This document shows, piece after piece, positions 34,202-42,264 of a DNA stretch of 64,000 nucleotides (the stretch's first letter is position 1; each line of letters starts with the position of its first letter). This DNA is from Chitinophagales bacterium (GTDB lineage: Bacteria > Bacteroidota > Bacteroidia > Chitinophagales > Chitinophagaceae). The DNA lies in assembly GCA_017303415.1 (NCBI GenBank), contig JAFLBJ010000001.1:806001-870000 (forward strand), written 5' to 3'. Under the pieces are notes generated by a model. It did no database searches, was not told where the DNA came from, and saw only the letters and a program-made list of their open reading frames with translations. The position numbers and the translations under genes are program-made.

Positions 34202-34209
34202 TAAAGGTA
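34202..34209 (-). promoter_or_regulatory. possible -7 box for yicC (TACCTTTA)
   Basis: One mismatch to TAnnTTTG on the minus strand, 16 nt before the yicC ATG. Confidence 0.45.
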
Positions 34210-34261
34210 TTTAATGGGTCTGTCTTCGCAATAAGTTTTTGAATGGAGAAAGAATGTCTGT

Positions 34262-34293
34262 AAAAAAAATCTCCCCCGAAAACGGGGGAGATT
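34262..34293 (-). terminator. rho-independent terminator in a divergent gap
   Basis: Perfect 11-bp stem AATCTCCCCCG / CGGGGGAGATT, AAAA loop on the plus strand, with a run of eight T on the minus strand. No annotated minus-strand gene ends here: the flanking genes yicC and lpxD diverge. It implies a short minus-strand transcript from the 34.3-34.5 kb gap. Confidence 0.75.
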
Positions 34294-34485
34294 AATATGT
34301 GGATGGGTTAGTAAGTACCGGGAAAATAAATTCCCGACACAATATTAATAAGAAAATTCTCTATATAGAAAAATTTTCCAAAATATTTTATTCACATTTT
34401 AAAACTAGCTGTGGAAAAGGGTAAGGTATTTTCGGTTAGATGAAAGGATAAAAAAGGAGAAGAGGGGAAGCGTAATGGCAATGTT
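34294..34485. other. AT-rich gap upstream of lpxD, no gene seen
   Basis: No open frame of note. It contains ATGGGTTAGTAAGTA (34303-34317), which recurs in inverse orientation at 54239-54253, a small hairpin (CGGGAAAATAAATTCCCG), and a strongly AT-rich stretch to about 34415. Together with the minus-strand terminator at 34262-34293 it could hold a small RNA gene. Confidence 0.35.
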
Positions 34486-34493
34486 TACCTTTG
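34486..34493 (+). promoter_or_regulatory. -7 promoter box for lpxD-like gene (TACCTTTG)
   Basis: Exact match to TAnnTTTG, 15 nt before the ATG at 34509. It overlaps the upstream TTG alternative start. Confidence 0.55.
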
Positions 34494-34508
34494 TTAAAAT
34501 CTATTCAA

Positions 34509-35450
34509 ATGAAGTTTGATCAACCAGTTTCGGTGGAGTGGATCGCGTCTTATATTGGCGCAAGTATCATTGGAGATACCAATGGGATGGCCACGGGAAT
34601 GAATGAGATCCACAAGGTGGAAAAAGGAGATTTGGTTTTTGTGGATCATCCAAAGTATTATGATAAATGTATTCAATCGGCAGCGAGTTATATCATCATC
34701 AATAAGGCTATGGAATGCCCTCCCGGGAAAGCATTATTGGTAACGGAACAACCTTTTGAGGCTTATTTGCGGTTGGTGGATCATTTTCGTCCATTTAAAC
34801 CTTCTCTGGTTCCTTTTGGCGTTCATTCCAGTGCGGGAGCGGATACGGTGATCATGCCAAACACCTATATCGGCGATCATGTTCTCATTGGGGAACGTTG
34901 TGTGATCCATCCCAATGTTACCATCATGGACCATTGTATCATTGGGGATGATGTGGTAATTCAATCGGGTACGGTGATCGGAAGTGATGCCTTTTACTAC
35001 AATAAAAAGACGGATCGGGAGATTCACTACCGGCGCATGAAAAGTTGTGGCAGGGTGGTGATCGGGAATGGGGTGGAGATCGGTGCCGGTTGTACCATTG
35101 ACCGTGGTGTAAGTGGAGACACTGTGATCGGTAATGGAACCAAGATGGATAATATGGTGCATATTGGGCATGATACGGTCATTGGTAGAAACTGTCTGTT
35201 CGCGGCACAGGTTGGTATTGCAGGTGCCACAACCATAGAGGATGAGGTCATCCTTTGGGGACAGGTAGGCGTAAGTAAAACACTTACTATCGGTAAGGGT
35301 GCCGTATTAATGGCGCAGAGTGGTGTGCCTGCCAGCCTGGATGGAGGCAAGAGTTATTTTGGGTCCCCCGCCATGGATGCCAAAGAAAAAATGAAAGAGT
35401 TGGTTTGGGTAAAACGCATCCCCGAACTCTGGAAAAAAATAATGGAATAA
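34509..35450 (+). CDS. lpxD: LpxD-like UDP-3-O-acylglucosamine N-acyltransferase
   Basis: 313 residues from MKFDQPVSVEWIASYIGA. The N-terminal uridine-binding-type domain spans about 1-100, followed by a left-handed beta helix of hexapeptide repeats (ADTVIMPNTYIGDHVLIGERCVI ... IGDDVVIQSGTVIGSDAF) with HIGHDTVIG, where LpxD has its catalytic His. It adds the second acyl chain in lipid A synthesis. Sequence details such as an unusual YYNKKTDREIHYRRM loop suggest a paralogue, so the exact acceptor is uncertain. Confidence 0.8.
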   Translation: MKFDQPVSVEWIASYIGASIIGDTNGMATGMNEIHKVEKGDLVFVDHPKYYDKCIQSAASYIIINKAMECPPGKALLVTEQPFEAYLRLVDHFRPFKPSLVPFGVHSSAGADTVIMPNTYIGDHVLIGERCVIHPNVTIMDHCIIGDDVVIQSGTVIGSDAFYYNKKTDREIHYRRMKSCGRVVIGNGVEIGAGCTIDRGVSGDTVIGNGTKMDNMVHIGHDTVIGRNCLFAAQVGIAGATTIEDEVILWGQVGVSKTLTIGKGAVLMAQSGVPASLDGGKSYFGSPAMDAKEKMKELVWVKRIPELWKKIME

Positions 35451-35460
35451 GTAAGGGTTA

Positions 35461-36540
35461 TTAATCCGGTATATAGTCATATGGAAGCATATCGCCGATA
35501 TTCTTCCAGCTCCAGTAACCGAAATTCACCCAGTCTCCCTGGTTGTAGTAATAACCATTTTCCGTGATGGTGATATAGTCTTTCAGATCGGCATAGGTGA
35601 TCTGCACCCCCAGGCTACGGGGCAGCCTGAATTTATCGAGGTAATCATTTTCCGGAACTTTTTTGGTGTAGGTGATACTTATACGCCGGGGGAAATTAAT
35701 ATCTACCTCCGAGGTGCTATCGATACGGGTATAGTATTCCGGGTTGTAGGGTTGTTGTACCTGATCAAATTTGGTTTCATCTGTTTGACTCAGCAGGCCT
35801 ACAATAAAACCATCTTCTTTCAGGCTGCGGTCATAATAGGCATGCATAAAATGGAGACGGCTTCCATAATAGGCGGCTTTACGGTTGGTATGCCACACTT
35901 TCATTTCAGCCCGTGACCCTTGCATTTCCTCAAAAAAACAGAAACCACGGTAGCTGTACTGGCTGTCGGGGTAGCGGTAAACAAAAGAATCGAGTTGGTA
36001 CCGTAATATATAGCCCAGCGCATTGTTGACTACCACCAGGGGCTCTTCTGCCAGTATCTTGAGTTTATCGCTTCGTTTATAATAGAAAAATTTCAAGGCC
36101 TGCGGGTTCTGTAAGGTGCATTGTTTGGCAAATGGAGTAGCGCCAATAAACAGGTCGGTAAAAAAGCTTCCATATTTTTCCCATCCATCCAATACCTCAT
36201 TGGAACTGCGGATCACGACTTCTTCCATGCTTTTTTCCGCTTTGACCAGGTTAACCACCAGATTGGATACCGGATCATTATCGGTTACCCGAATAGTTTG
36301 GGATTGATATCCGGTATAGGTCACTACCAGATCGTAGCCCCCCGGACGCAAACGAAGTGTAAACCCTCCTTCCATGCTGGTGCTGGTACCCTGGGTTGTA
36401 TTCTGACAAAAAACGGAAGCGCCAAATAGTGGTTGTTGCGATACAGAGTCAAGTACTTTTCCGGAAACAATAAAACCGTTTTGCGCGTAGGAAGTAGTCC
36501 AGAAAAATAAAAGCAGGAGAGGAAGGGAAGCGGCTTTCAT
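35461..36540 (-). CDS. secreted protein with carboxypeptidase-like regulatory domain
   Basis: 359 residues. Signal peptide to residue 19 (SYAQ), then a CarboxypepD_reg-like beta sandwich at about 22-105 (FIVSGKVLDSVSQQPLFGASVF ... GGYDLVVTYTGYQSQTI). A region of about 250 residues with no recognised domain follows (KFFYYKRSDKLKILAEEPLVV, KAAYYGSRLHFMHAYYD). There is no TonB barrel, so it is not a SusC. Localisation is probably periplasm or outer membrane. The role is unknown. Confidence 0.75.
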   Translation of the reverse strand: MKAASLPLLLLFFWTTSYAQNGFIVSGKVLDSVSQQPLFGASVFCQNTTQGTSTSMEGGFTLRLRPGGYDLVVTYTGYQSQTIRVTDNDPVSNLVVNLVKAEKSMEEVVIRSSNEVLDGWEKYGSFFTDLFIGATPFAKQCTLQNPQALKFFYYKRSDKLKILAEEPLVVVNNALGYILRYQLDSFVYRYPDSQYSYRGFCFFEEMQGSRAEMKVWHTNRKAAYYGSRLHFMHAYYDRSLKEDGFIVGLLSQTDETKFDQVQQPYNPEYYTRIDSTSEVDINFPRRISITYTKKVPENDYLDKFRLPRSLGVQITYADLKDYITITENGYYYNQGDWVNFGYWSWKNIGDMLPYDYIPD

Positions 36541-36544
36541 AGAA

Positions 36545-36629
36545 TTATTGATTGTTAATTATTGATTATTAGGCACAACGAAAACAGGCTGCCATAAAGT
36601 TCAATAATTTAAACCTAATTATCAATAAT
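36545..36629. repeat. inverted repeat with 7-bp ATTGATT units
   Basis: Left side TTATTGATTGTTAATT then ATTATTGATTATTAGG; right side 36614-36629 is the complement of the latter with one mismatch. It lies between two minus-strand genes and includes the stop codon of the epimerase gene (36622-36624). Confidence 0.65.
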
Positions 36630-37608
36630 GATGCCTGTATTTAACACAGGCTTTTTGAATGGATTCTTCCAATGGGGTAAAGGAAAATCCCGGCAAGGCC
36701 TTGAGTAGCTTATCGTTTTGAAAATAGGTCTTGGTTTGTGCAATACGGGCACTTTCGCGGGTCAGTACCGGACGTTCGCCAGTAAAGAAACATCGGATCC
36801 CTTCCATTCTCCACGACAAGGCACTCAGGAAAGGGGTAGCCAGTCGCGAAGGGGCTTTAACACCAAAACCAGCGGCCATGGTTTCAAATAGTTTTTTGAA
36901 GGTCCAATTTTCCGCACTTACAATAAATCGTTGTTCGGTGATATCGGATTCCATGAGTAATACAGCCGCACGGGCTACATCTTCCACATCCACAAATCCG
37001 TTGATTCCGTCGGTATACCAGGGAAAGCCTTTGTAAATTTTTTTGAAGATGGCCGAGCTGCTTTTATCCCAATCACCAAAACCCAGTATGGTACTGGGAT
37101 TTAGGATCACAGCGGAAAGACCTTCACCCACGCCCCGCCATACTTCCATCTCAGCCTGTTGTTTGGATCGGGAATAATGGGTATTCAATTTACTTTCCAC
37201 CCATTTCTTTTCTTCATTTACCTGGTCGCCATGTGCAGTACGTCCAAGGGCCGCTACGGAACTTATATGTACCATCCGGGGAATACCCAACTCCAGGGCC
37301 AGGTTAACCACATTGGCCGTTCCCTCACGGTTTACGAGATAAATTTTTTCTTTCCCCCCACTTTCAAAGGAAACCATGGCCGCGGAATGAATGACTGCTT
37401 CTGCCCCCTTCATGGCTTCTTCCAGCGAAGGGATATCCAATACATCTCCCTCCACCCATTCTATCTTCTCCCAAACGGAAGATTCGATATAGGAAGGCAC
37501 CACGGCCCCCGGGCGACGCAAGGCACGAACAGTATGGCCCCGGCCTACCAATTCCCGGGCAATATAGGCCCCTAAAAATCCGGTAGCGCCTGTAAGGGTG
37601 ATCTTCAT
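36622..37608 (-). CDS. NAD-dependent epimerase/dehydratase (dihydroflavonol reductase-like)
   Basis: 328 residues, extended SDR. TGATGFLGAYIARELVGRG nucleotide-binding motif at the N-terminus, VIHSAAMVSFES, HISSVAALGRT and the YxxxK pair in HYSRSKQQAE, then NPSTILGFGDW. The overall pattern resembles dihydroflavonol-4-reductase-like proteins; the substrate is unknown. It is the last gene of pheS-hbd-epimerase, 10 bp after hbd. Confidence 0.88.
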   Translation of the reverse strand: MKITLTGATGFLGAYIARELVGRGHTVRALRRPGAVVPSYIESSVWEKIEWVEGDVLDIPSLEEAMKGAEAVIHSAAMVSFESGGKEKIYLVNREGTANVVNLALELGIPRMVHISSVAALGRTAHGDQVNEEKKWVESKLNTHYSRSKQQAEMEVWRGVGEGLSAVILNPSTILGFGDWDKSSSAIFKKIYKGFPWYTDGINGFVDVEDVARAAVLLMESDITEQRFIVSAENWTFKKLFETMAAGFGVKAPSRLATPFLSALSWRMEGIRCFFTGERPVLTRESARIAQTKTYFQNDKLLKALPGFSFTPLEESIQKACVKYRHHY

Positions 37609-37618
37609 TTATGCGCGA

Positions 37619-38470
37619 TTATGTTTTTTGCCAATCATAATATCCCTTGCCTGACTTTTTCCCCCATTCTCCTTTATCTACTTTTTCTTTCTGAAGGTAA
37701 GATGGTTTTAATCGTTCGGGTTGGCCCAATTGTTCGTAGACCGATACGCTTACGGCGTAATTGACATCATTCCCGATCAGGTCCATCAATCGGAAAGGGC
37801 CCATGCGAAACCCGGCATTTTCCAGCAGTTGATCAATCGTTGCCAGATCCGCTTTTCCTTCTTCTGCCATTCGGAGTGATTCAATATAAAAAGGTCTGGC
37901 TACACGGTTGACAATAAAACCCGGAGAATCCTTGCATACCACCGGGATCTTCCCTGTTTCGGTACAAAGATTTTGCAGCGCGAGAATGACAGCAGGGTCA
38001 CTATAGGGAGTGGTAACGATCTCCACCAGTTTCATGAGCGGGGCCGGGTTAAAGAAATGCAATCCGGCCACACGTTCGGGGTTTGGTATTTGACCCGCCA
38101 GGGCTTCAATAGACAGAGAAGAAGTATTACTGGCAAAGATCGTATCTGGTTTATTCCATTTCGACAGCGAATGAAATAATGATGTTTTTGCCTCCGGCTT
38201 CTCAATAATGGCTTCGATGATCAGTGGCGCGATACAATCTTCGTGTCGGGTGGTAAAACGGATACGGGCAAGGGTGGCCTCTTTTTCTGCCGGGTCTATC
38301 TTTCCTTTTTCTATGCCTTTGTCCAGGTCTTTTTCGATCCATACCCGGGCCCGGTCAATAAAGCGCTGTTCCAGGTCAAAAAGAATCACGGAGCGGCCAT
38401 GCAGGGCAAAATGCTGGGCGATTCCGCTGCCCATGGTTCCGGCCCCGCAAACGCATATCGTTCCGATCAT
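37619..38470 (-). CDS. 3-hydroxyacyl-CoA dehydrogenase
   Basis: 283 residues, stand-alone Hbd/FadB2 type. NAD-binding VCGAGTMGSGIAQHFA at the N-terminus, ASNTSSLSIEALA, GLHFFNPAPLMKLVEIV with the catalytic His, and DSPGFIVNRVARPF leading into the C-terminal dimer domain. It oxidises 3-hydroxyacyl-CoA in beta-oxidation or butyrate-type pathways. Its start overlaps the pheS stop by 4 bp (ATGA). Confidence 0.93.
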   Translation of the reverse strand: MIGTICVCGAGTMGSGIAQHFALHGRSVILFDLEQRFIDRARVWIEKDLDKGIEKGKIDPAEKEATLARIRFTTRHEDCIAPLIIEAIIEKPEAKTSLFHSLSKWNKPDTIFASNTSSLSIEALAGQIPNPERVAGLHFFNPAPLMKLVEIVTTPYSDPAVILALQNLCTETGKIPVVCKDSPGFIVNRVARPFYIESLRMAEEGKADLATIDQLLENAGFRMGPFRLMDLIGNDVNYAVSVSVYEQLGQPERLKPSYLQKEKVDKGEWGKKSGKGYYDWQKT

Positions 38471-39498
38471 GTGGCGCTGGTGAATTGTTTTAGAAAACGC
38501 AGATCGTTTTCACTGAATAGACGCAGGTCATTTACCCCGTATAGCAGCATGGCAGGTCTTTCGATACCCATACCAAAGGCAAAACCTGTGTATTTATTGC
38601 TGTCAATGCCACAGTTATCCAACACATTGGGATGAACCATGCCACATCCAAGTATCTCTACCCAGCCGGTATATTTACATACCCGGCAACCTTTACTATT
38701 ACAAATGAAGCAACTTACATCCATTTCGGCACTGGGTTCGGTAAAGGGGAAATAGGAGGGGCGAAAACGCACTTTCACATCCTTGCCATACATTTCCTTT
38801 ACAAAAAAGTACAGGGTTTGCTTCAGATCGGCAAAGCTTACCTGCTCGTCAATGTACAACCCTTCCACCTGGTGGAAGAAGCAATGCGCCCGCGCACTTA
38901 CGGTCTCATTCCGGTAAACGCGTCCCGGACATACGATACGGATCGGGAGTTTTCCCTTTTCCATTTCCCGTATCTGTACATTGCTGGTATGCGTTCGCAA
39001 CAGCCAGTCGGGGTTTTGAAGTACATAGAATGTATCCTGCATATCCCTCGCCGGATGGTGTTCGGGAAGGTTAAGGGCGGTGAAGTTGTGCCAGTCATCC
39101 TCGATCTCCGGACCAGTGGCAACGGAAAACCCCAGTCGTTGAAAGATCGAAACGATCCGGTTACGAACCAGACTGATGGGATGGCGGGTACCTACGGTAA
39201 TGGGGTCACCGGGTAAACTCATGTCAATCGATGGACCAGCCTGCAGAGCAGCACCATTCAGCGAACTTTGGAGTTCTTCAAAACGGCCTTCTACAAATAG
39301 TTTGAAATCATTCAATACCTGGCCAAATTCCTTTTTCTTTTCCGCCGGCACTTGTTTCATTTCTCCCATGGTGGCCTTAACGATCCCCTTTGTGCCCAGC
39401 CATTTGATCCGGAATTCTTCCAGCACCTTCGGATCGGTTGTGGAAAAGGCGGCTACTTCTGCTTTGTAAGAGGCTATTTGGTGGAGTAGGGTGTCCAT
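38467..39498 (-). CDS. pheS: phenylalanine-tRNA ligase alpha subunit
   Basis: 343 residues. N-terminal coiled-coil arm (about 1-85), catalytic core with HPARDMQDTFYV, LRTHTSNVQIREM, RVYRNETVSARAHCFFHQVEG and GFAFGMGIERPAMLLYG (class II motif 3). It carries a four-Cys segment CFICNSKGCRVCKYTG in the beta-strand region, possibly a small metal site. The pheT partner is not in this window. A TATATTTG box lies 5 nt before the ATG. Confidence 0.95.
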   Translation of the reverse strand: MDTLLHQIASYKAEVAAFSTTDPKVLEEFRIKWLGTKGIVKATMGEMKQVPAEKKKEFGQVLNDFKLFVEGRFEELQSSLNGAALQAGPSIDMSLPGDPITVGTRHPISLVRNRIVSIFQRLGFSVATGPEIEDDWHNFTALNLPEHHPARDMQDTFYVLQNPDWLLRTHTSNVQIREMEKGKLPIRIVCPGRVYRNETVSARAHCFFHQVEGLYIDEQVSFADLKQTLYFFVKEMYGKDVKVRFRPSYFPFTEPSAEMDVSCFICNSKGCRVCKYTGWVEILGCGMVHPNVLDNCGIDSNKYTGFAFGMGIERPAMLLYGVNDLRLFSENDLRFLKQFTSAT

Positions 39499-39503
39499 AG
39501 GTG

Positions 39504-39511
39504 CAAATATA
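39504..39511 (-). promoter_or_regulatory. -7 promoter box for pheS (TATATTTG)
   Basis: Minus-strand exact match to TAnnTTTG, followed by CACCT and the ATG at 39498, so the mRNA is predicted leaderless. Confidence 0.6.
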
Positions 39512-39533
39512 ACCAGGATTATTTTGTCGGGTT

Positions 39534-39666
39534 TCTCAGGTCAAAAATTCAGGGATTTATACCGGATTATTTTGTGCGTTTTTTTACAGGGGAAACAGGA
39601 ATTGAGGTATTGACTCAGGAAATCCTGTCAATCCTTTCATCCTTGAATTTTTGACCTGAGAATCTC
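39534..39666. repeat. inverted repeat in pheS/arginase-like divergent gap
   Basis: Arms of about 22 bp: TTCTCAGGTCAAAAATTCAG near 39533-39552 and the complement at 39644-39665 with one mismatch. Between them is a smaller palindrome (CAGGAAATCCTG) with scattered AGGATT words. It occupies most of the space between the two promoters. Confidence 0.75.
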
Positions 39667-39684
39667 TGCAATGGAATCCTGGTC

Positions 39685-39692
39685 TATATTTG
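39685..39692 (+). promoter_or_regulatory. -7 promoter box for arginase-like gene (TATATTTG)
   Basis: Exact match to TAnnTTTG, followed by TGATT and the ATG at 39698. It rules out the longer start at 39671. Confidence 0.6.
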
Positions 39693-39697
39693 TGATT

Positions 39698-40834
39698 ATG
39701 TCAGACTTCCTCAACATCTCCGACTTCCTCCTCCCCATCAACCGATTTGAATTATCGTATGACCTGGGGTATAAAGATGGGCAGATAGGGAGTGTTATTA
39801 AGGTGTATGAAGAGGAGTTTCCCGATCTGGATGAAGCCGATCTGGTGCTCATTGGGTGCGGAGAACAAAGGGGAAACGGGATGCACATGGCCTATAGCTC
39901 TGCCCCGGATAGCATACGCCGCCAATTCTACGCGCAGTATTTCTGGCATACCGATATCCGGCTGGCAGATATCGGCAACCTGAAGAAAGGAGCCAACCTT
40001 CCAGATACCTATGCCGCCTTGAAGACGGTGATCAACGAATTGATCAATGAAGGAAAAACCGTGATCATCCTGGGCGGCTCACACGATCTGACCCTTGCCC
40101 AGTACCATGCCTATGGGCAGAATAAAAAGATCGTGGAAGCCACCTGCGTGGATGCCCTGATCGACCTGAACCTGGAATCGGATTTTCGCTGTGATAACTT
40201 CCTGATGGAAATGCTCACCGGCGAACCCAATTATATCCGCCATTATAACCATATCGGTTTTCAAAGTTATTATATCCATCCGCGGGTATTGGAGACGATG
40301 GACAAATTACGTTTTGATTGTTACCGGGTCGGACATGTAAAGGAAAGCATTGAAGAAATGGAGCCCGTTCTTCGCAACTCCCAACTTTTTAGCTTTGATA
40401 TTTCTGCTATTGCCCATGCCTTTGCCCCGGCAAATGTGGATTCACCCAATGGATTCAATGGCGAAGACGCCTGTACCCTTATGCGCTATGCAGGCATGAG
40501 CCCACAGGTGAATACGGTAGGTATTTATGGCTATGATCCCGATCGTGATCAACATGACCTGACGGCCAAACAGATCGCACAGATGATCTGGTACCTGATG
40601 GACGGACGCGGACGGGGAAAAAGAGAAGCCAAACTGGATGAAAAGGATTCATTCAATGAATACCATATGGCCTTTGCCGAGGTAGAGACCATTTTTCTGC
40701 AAAGTAAAAAGACCGGACGCTGGTGGATGCAATTACCCGATAAACAATTCATCGCCTGCAGTTATAAAGATTATCTCCTCGCCAGCAGTAATGAAATACC
40801 GGAGCGGTGGTTGCGGGCGCAGGAGAGGTCGTGA
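39698..40834 (+). CDS. arginase/formimidoylglutamase-fold protein with altered metal site
   Basis: 378 residues from MSDFLNISDFLLPINRFEL. The ureohydrolase fold is recognisable: IILGGSHDLTLAQ corresponds to the GGDHS motif, CVDALIDLNLE to DAHxD, and LFSFDISAIAHAFAP to SxDxDxxDP. Several Mn-ligand Asp/His positions are replaced (His by Leu in the DAHxD motif, second Asp by Ser). Bacteroidota proteins annotated as formimidoylglutamase often look like this. It may be a non-catalytic or differently active homologue. The stop (40832-40834) is in a GTGA repeat. Confidence 0.75.
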   Translation: MSDFLNISDFLLPINRFELSYDLGYKDGQIGSVIKVYEEEFPDLDEADLVLIGCGEQRGNGMHMAYSSAPDSIRRQFYAQYFWHTDIRLADIGNLKKGANLPDTYAALKTVINELINEGKTVIILGGSHDLTLAQYHAYGQNKKIVEATCVDALIDLNLESDFRCDNFLMEMLTGEPNYIRHYNHIGFQSYYIHPRVLETMDKLRFDCYRVGHVKESIEEMEPVLRNSQLFSFDISAIAHAFAPANVDSPNGFNGEDACTLMRYAGMSPQVNTVGIYGYDPDRDQHDLTAKQIAQMIWYLMDGRGRGKREAKLDEKDSFNEYHMAFAEVETIFLQSKKTGRWWMQLPDKQFIACSYKDYLLASSNEIPERWLRAQERS

Positions 40835-40927
40835 GACGTGAGACGTGAGACGTGATTTTTGGGGATGTAAAATTAAAATATTTTAGACCAACGTAAATTT
40901 CATGACTGACGCCTCACGCCTCAAGAC
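40831..40927. repeat. inverted pair of 7-bp arrays (GTGAGAC / CCTCACG)
   Basis: Left arm 40831-40855 GTGAGAC three times plus GTGA; right arm about 40903-40924 TGACTGA, CGCCTCA, CGCCTCA. The spacer is about 47 bp. It begins with the stop codon of the arginase-like gene and ends 20 bp before the next gene. Confidence 0.85.
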
Positions 40928-40943
40928 TAACTAAAACAAAACT

Positions 40944-41987
40944 ATGACCCCCATCTCCACCGGCATCGCCTCCTACGGAATGAGTGGAAAACTCTTTCAT
41001 GCTCCCTTTATTGATGTACACCCTGGATTTGAGCTGAGCGGTATTGTTGAGCGGAATCGGACGGATTCACGGGCGAGATATCCGGATTCGAAGTTGTTTC
41101 GCTCTTTTGAAGAACTGCTGGCGGATGATCATATAGAGTTGGTCATTGTGAATACACCCACACTTACCCATTTTGACTATACAAAAGCGGCGCTGCTGGC
41201 AGGAAAGAAAGTGATCGTGGAAAAGCCATTTACCGTTGAGTTAAAAGAAGCAGAAGAACTGGCCGAGTTAGCGGAGAAGAAAGGATTATTTCTTTGTGTG
41301 TACCAGAACCGTCGTTATGATGGCGACTATTTAAGCGTAAAGAATGTGGTGGAGAAAAAGTTGTTGGGTGACCTGCGCGAAGTAGAGATCCGGTATGACC
41401 GGTACCGCCCCCATGCCGCTGGTAAACCTCATAAGGAAGGGGAACTTCCCGGGGCAGGGATTATTTACGATCTGGGTCCTCACCTTATTGACCAGGCTTT
41501 GCAATTATTTGGCTGGCCCAAAGCGGTCTTTGCCGATATCTGGCGTATGCGCCCCGATGTTCAGGCAACAGATTATTTTGAAATACTATTCTACTACACC
41601 GATTTCAGGGTTCGGTTAAAAGCTACCTGTATCGCCCGCGAACCATTTCCGGCCTATAGCCTGCATGGCATGAAAGGAAGTTTTTTCCAGGAACGTTCAG
41701 ACCAACAGGAACAAAAATTATTGGCCGAAGTGCGGCCTTCTTTTGAGAATTGGTGTGGGGACCTGACACAACCAGATGGTTTATTGCACACCGAGATTGA
41801 TGGGCAGGTAACAAGACAACAAACCATATCCCAACCCGGGAATTACATGTACTATTTTGATGATGTCTATAAAGCCTTAACCGGTCAGGGTCCCAATCCT
41901 GTACCAGCAGCAGATGGTGTAAAGACTATCCGAATCATTGATGCAGCCTGGAGGAGTTCGAAGGAAGGAAGGGGGGTGGAGGTTTGA
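40944..41987 (+). CDS. Gfo/Idh/MocA family oxidoreductase
   Basis: 347 residues. N-terminal Rossmann domain: IASYGMSGKLFHAPFI, then the EKP motif in VIVEKPFTVELKEAEEL (catalytic Lys), and the C-terminal alpha/beta domain with AGIIYDLGPHLIDQALQLFG carrying the conserved Asp/His. It is YdgJ-like; these enzymes oxidise or reduce sugars and inositols. The first glycine motif is divergent (GxxGK rather than GxGxxG). The stop overlaps the first base pairs of the 88-bp inverted repeat. Confidence 0.9.
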   Translation: MTPISTGIASYGMSGKLFHAPFIDVHPGFELSGIVERNRTDSRARYPDSKLFRSFEELLADDHIELVIVNTPTLTHFDYTKAALLAGKKVIVEKPFTVELKEAEELAELAEKKGLFLCVYQNRRYDGDYLSVKNVVEKKLLGDLREVEIRYDRYRPHAAGKPHKEGELPGAGIIYDLGPHLIDQALQLFGWPKAVFADIWRMRPDVQATDYFEILFYYTDFRVRLKATCIAREPFPAYSLHGMKGSFFQERSDQQEQKLLAEVRPSFENWCGDLTQPDGLLHTEIDGQVTRQQTISQPGNYMYYFDDVYKALTGQGPNPVPAADGVKTIRIIDAAWRSSKEGRGVEV

Positions 41988-42250
41988 TGTTGGATTTGGA
42001 TGACTGATGACAGATGACGGATGACGGATGACAGATGGCGGAGGCTTGCTGTGCGAGACCTCTGGTCTCGCACGATTCTCCCGTCGCCTCTGGCGACAGT
42101 TTTAATATCATAATTTAAATGAAAATGCTGTTATTCGCGTCGCCAGAGGCGACAAGATAAAAGTGCGAGACCAGAGGTCTCGCACAGCAAGCCTCCGCCA
42201 TCTGTCATCCGTCATCCGTCATCTGTCATCAGTCATCCAAATCCAACATC
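41986..42250. repeat. nested inverted repeat with two perfect 88-bp arms
   Basis: Left arm 41986-42073 and right arm 42163-42250 are exact reverse complements over 88 bp. Each arm contains GATGACN heptamers, then GGCGGAGGCTTGCT, then a hairpin GTGCGAGACC-TCT-GGTCTCGCAC. The 89-bp centre carries another pair of small hairpins: GTCGCC-TCT-GGCGAC (42083-42097) and its complement (42139-42153). It fills the gap between convergent Gfo/Idh and mutL, reaching the stop of the former. Confidence 0.97.
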
Positions 42251-42264
42251 CGTCCTCCAACAAC

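Noticed and set aside
34294-34485. tRNA gene in the yicC/lpxD gap
   Set aside because: No T-loop GGTTCGA-type sequence or cloverleaf pairing could be found, here or in the other gaps.
41986-42250. Insertion sequence
   Set aside because: The inner 89 bp cannot encode a transposase and no target-site duplication is evident; it is kept only as a repeat element.
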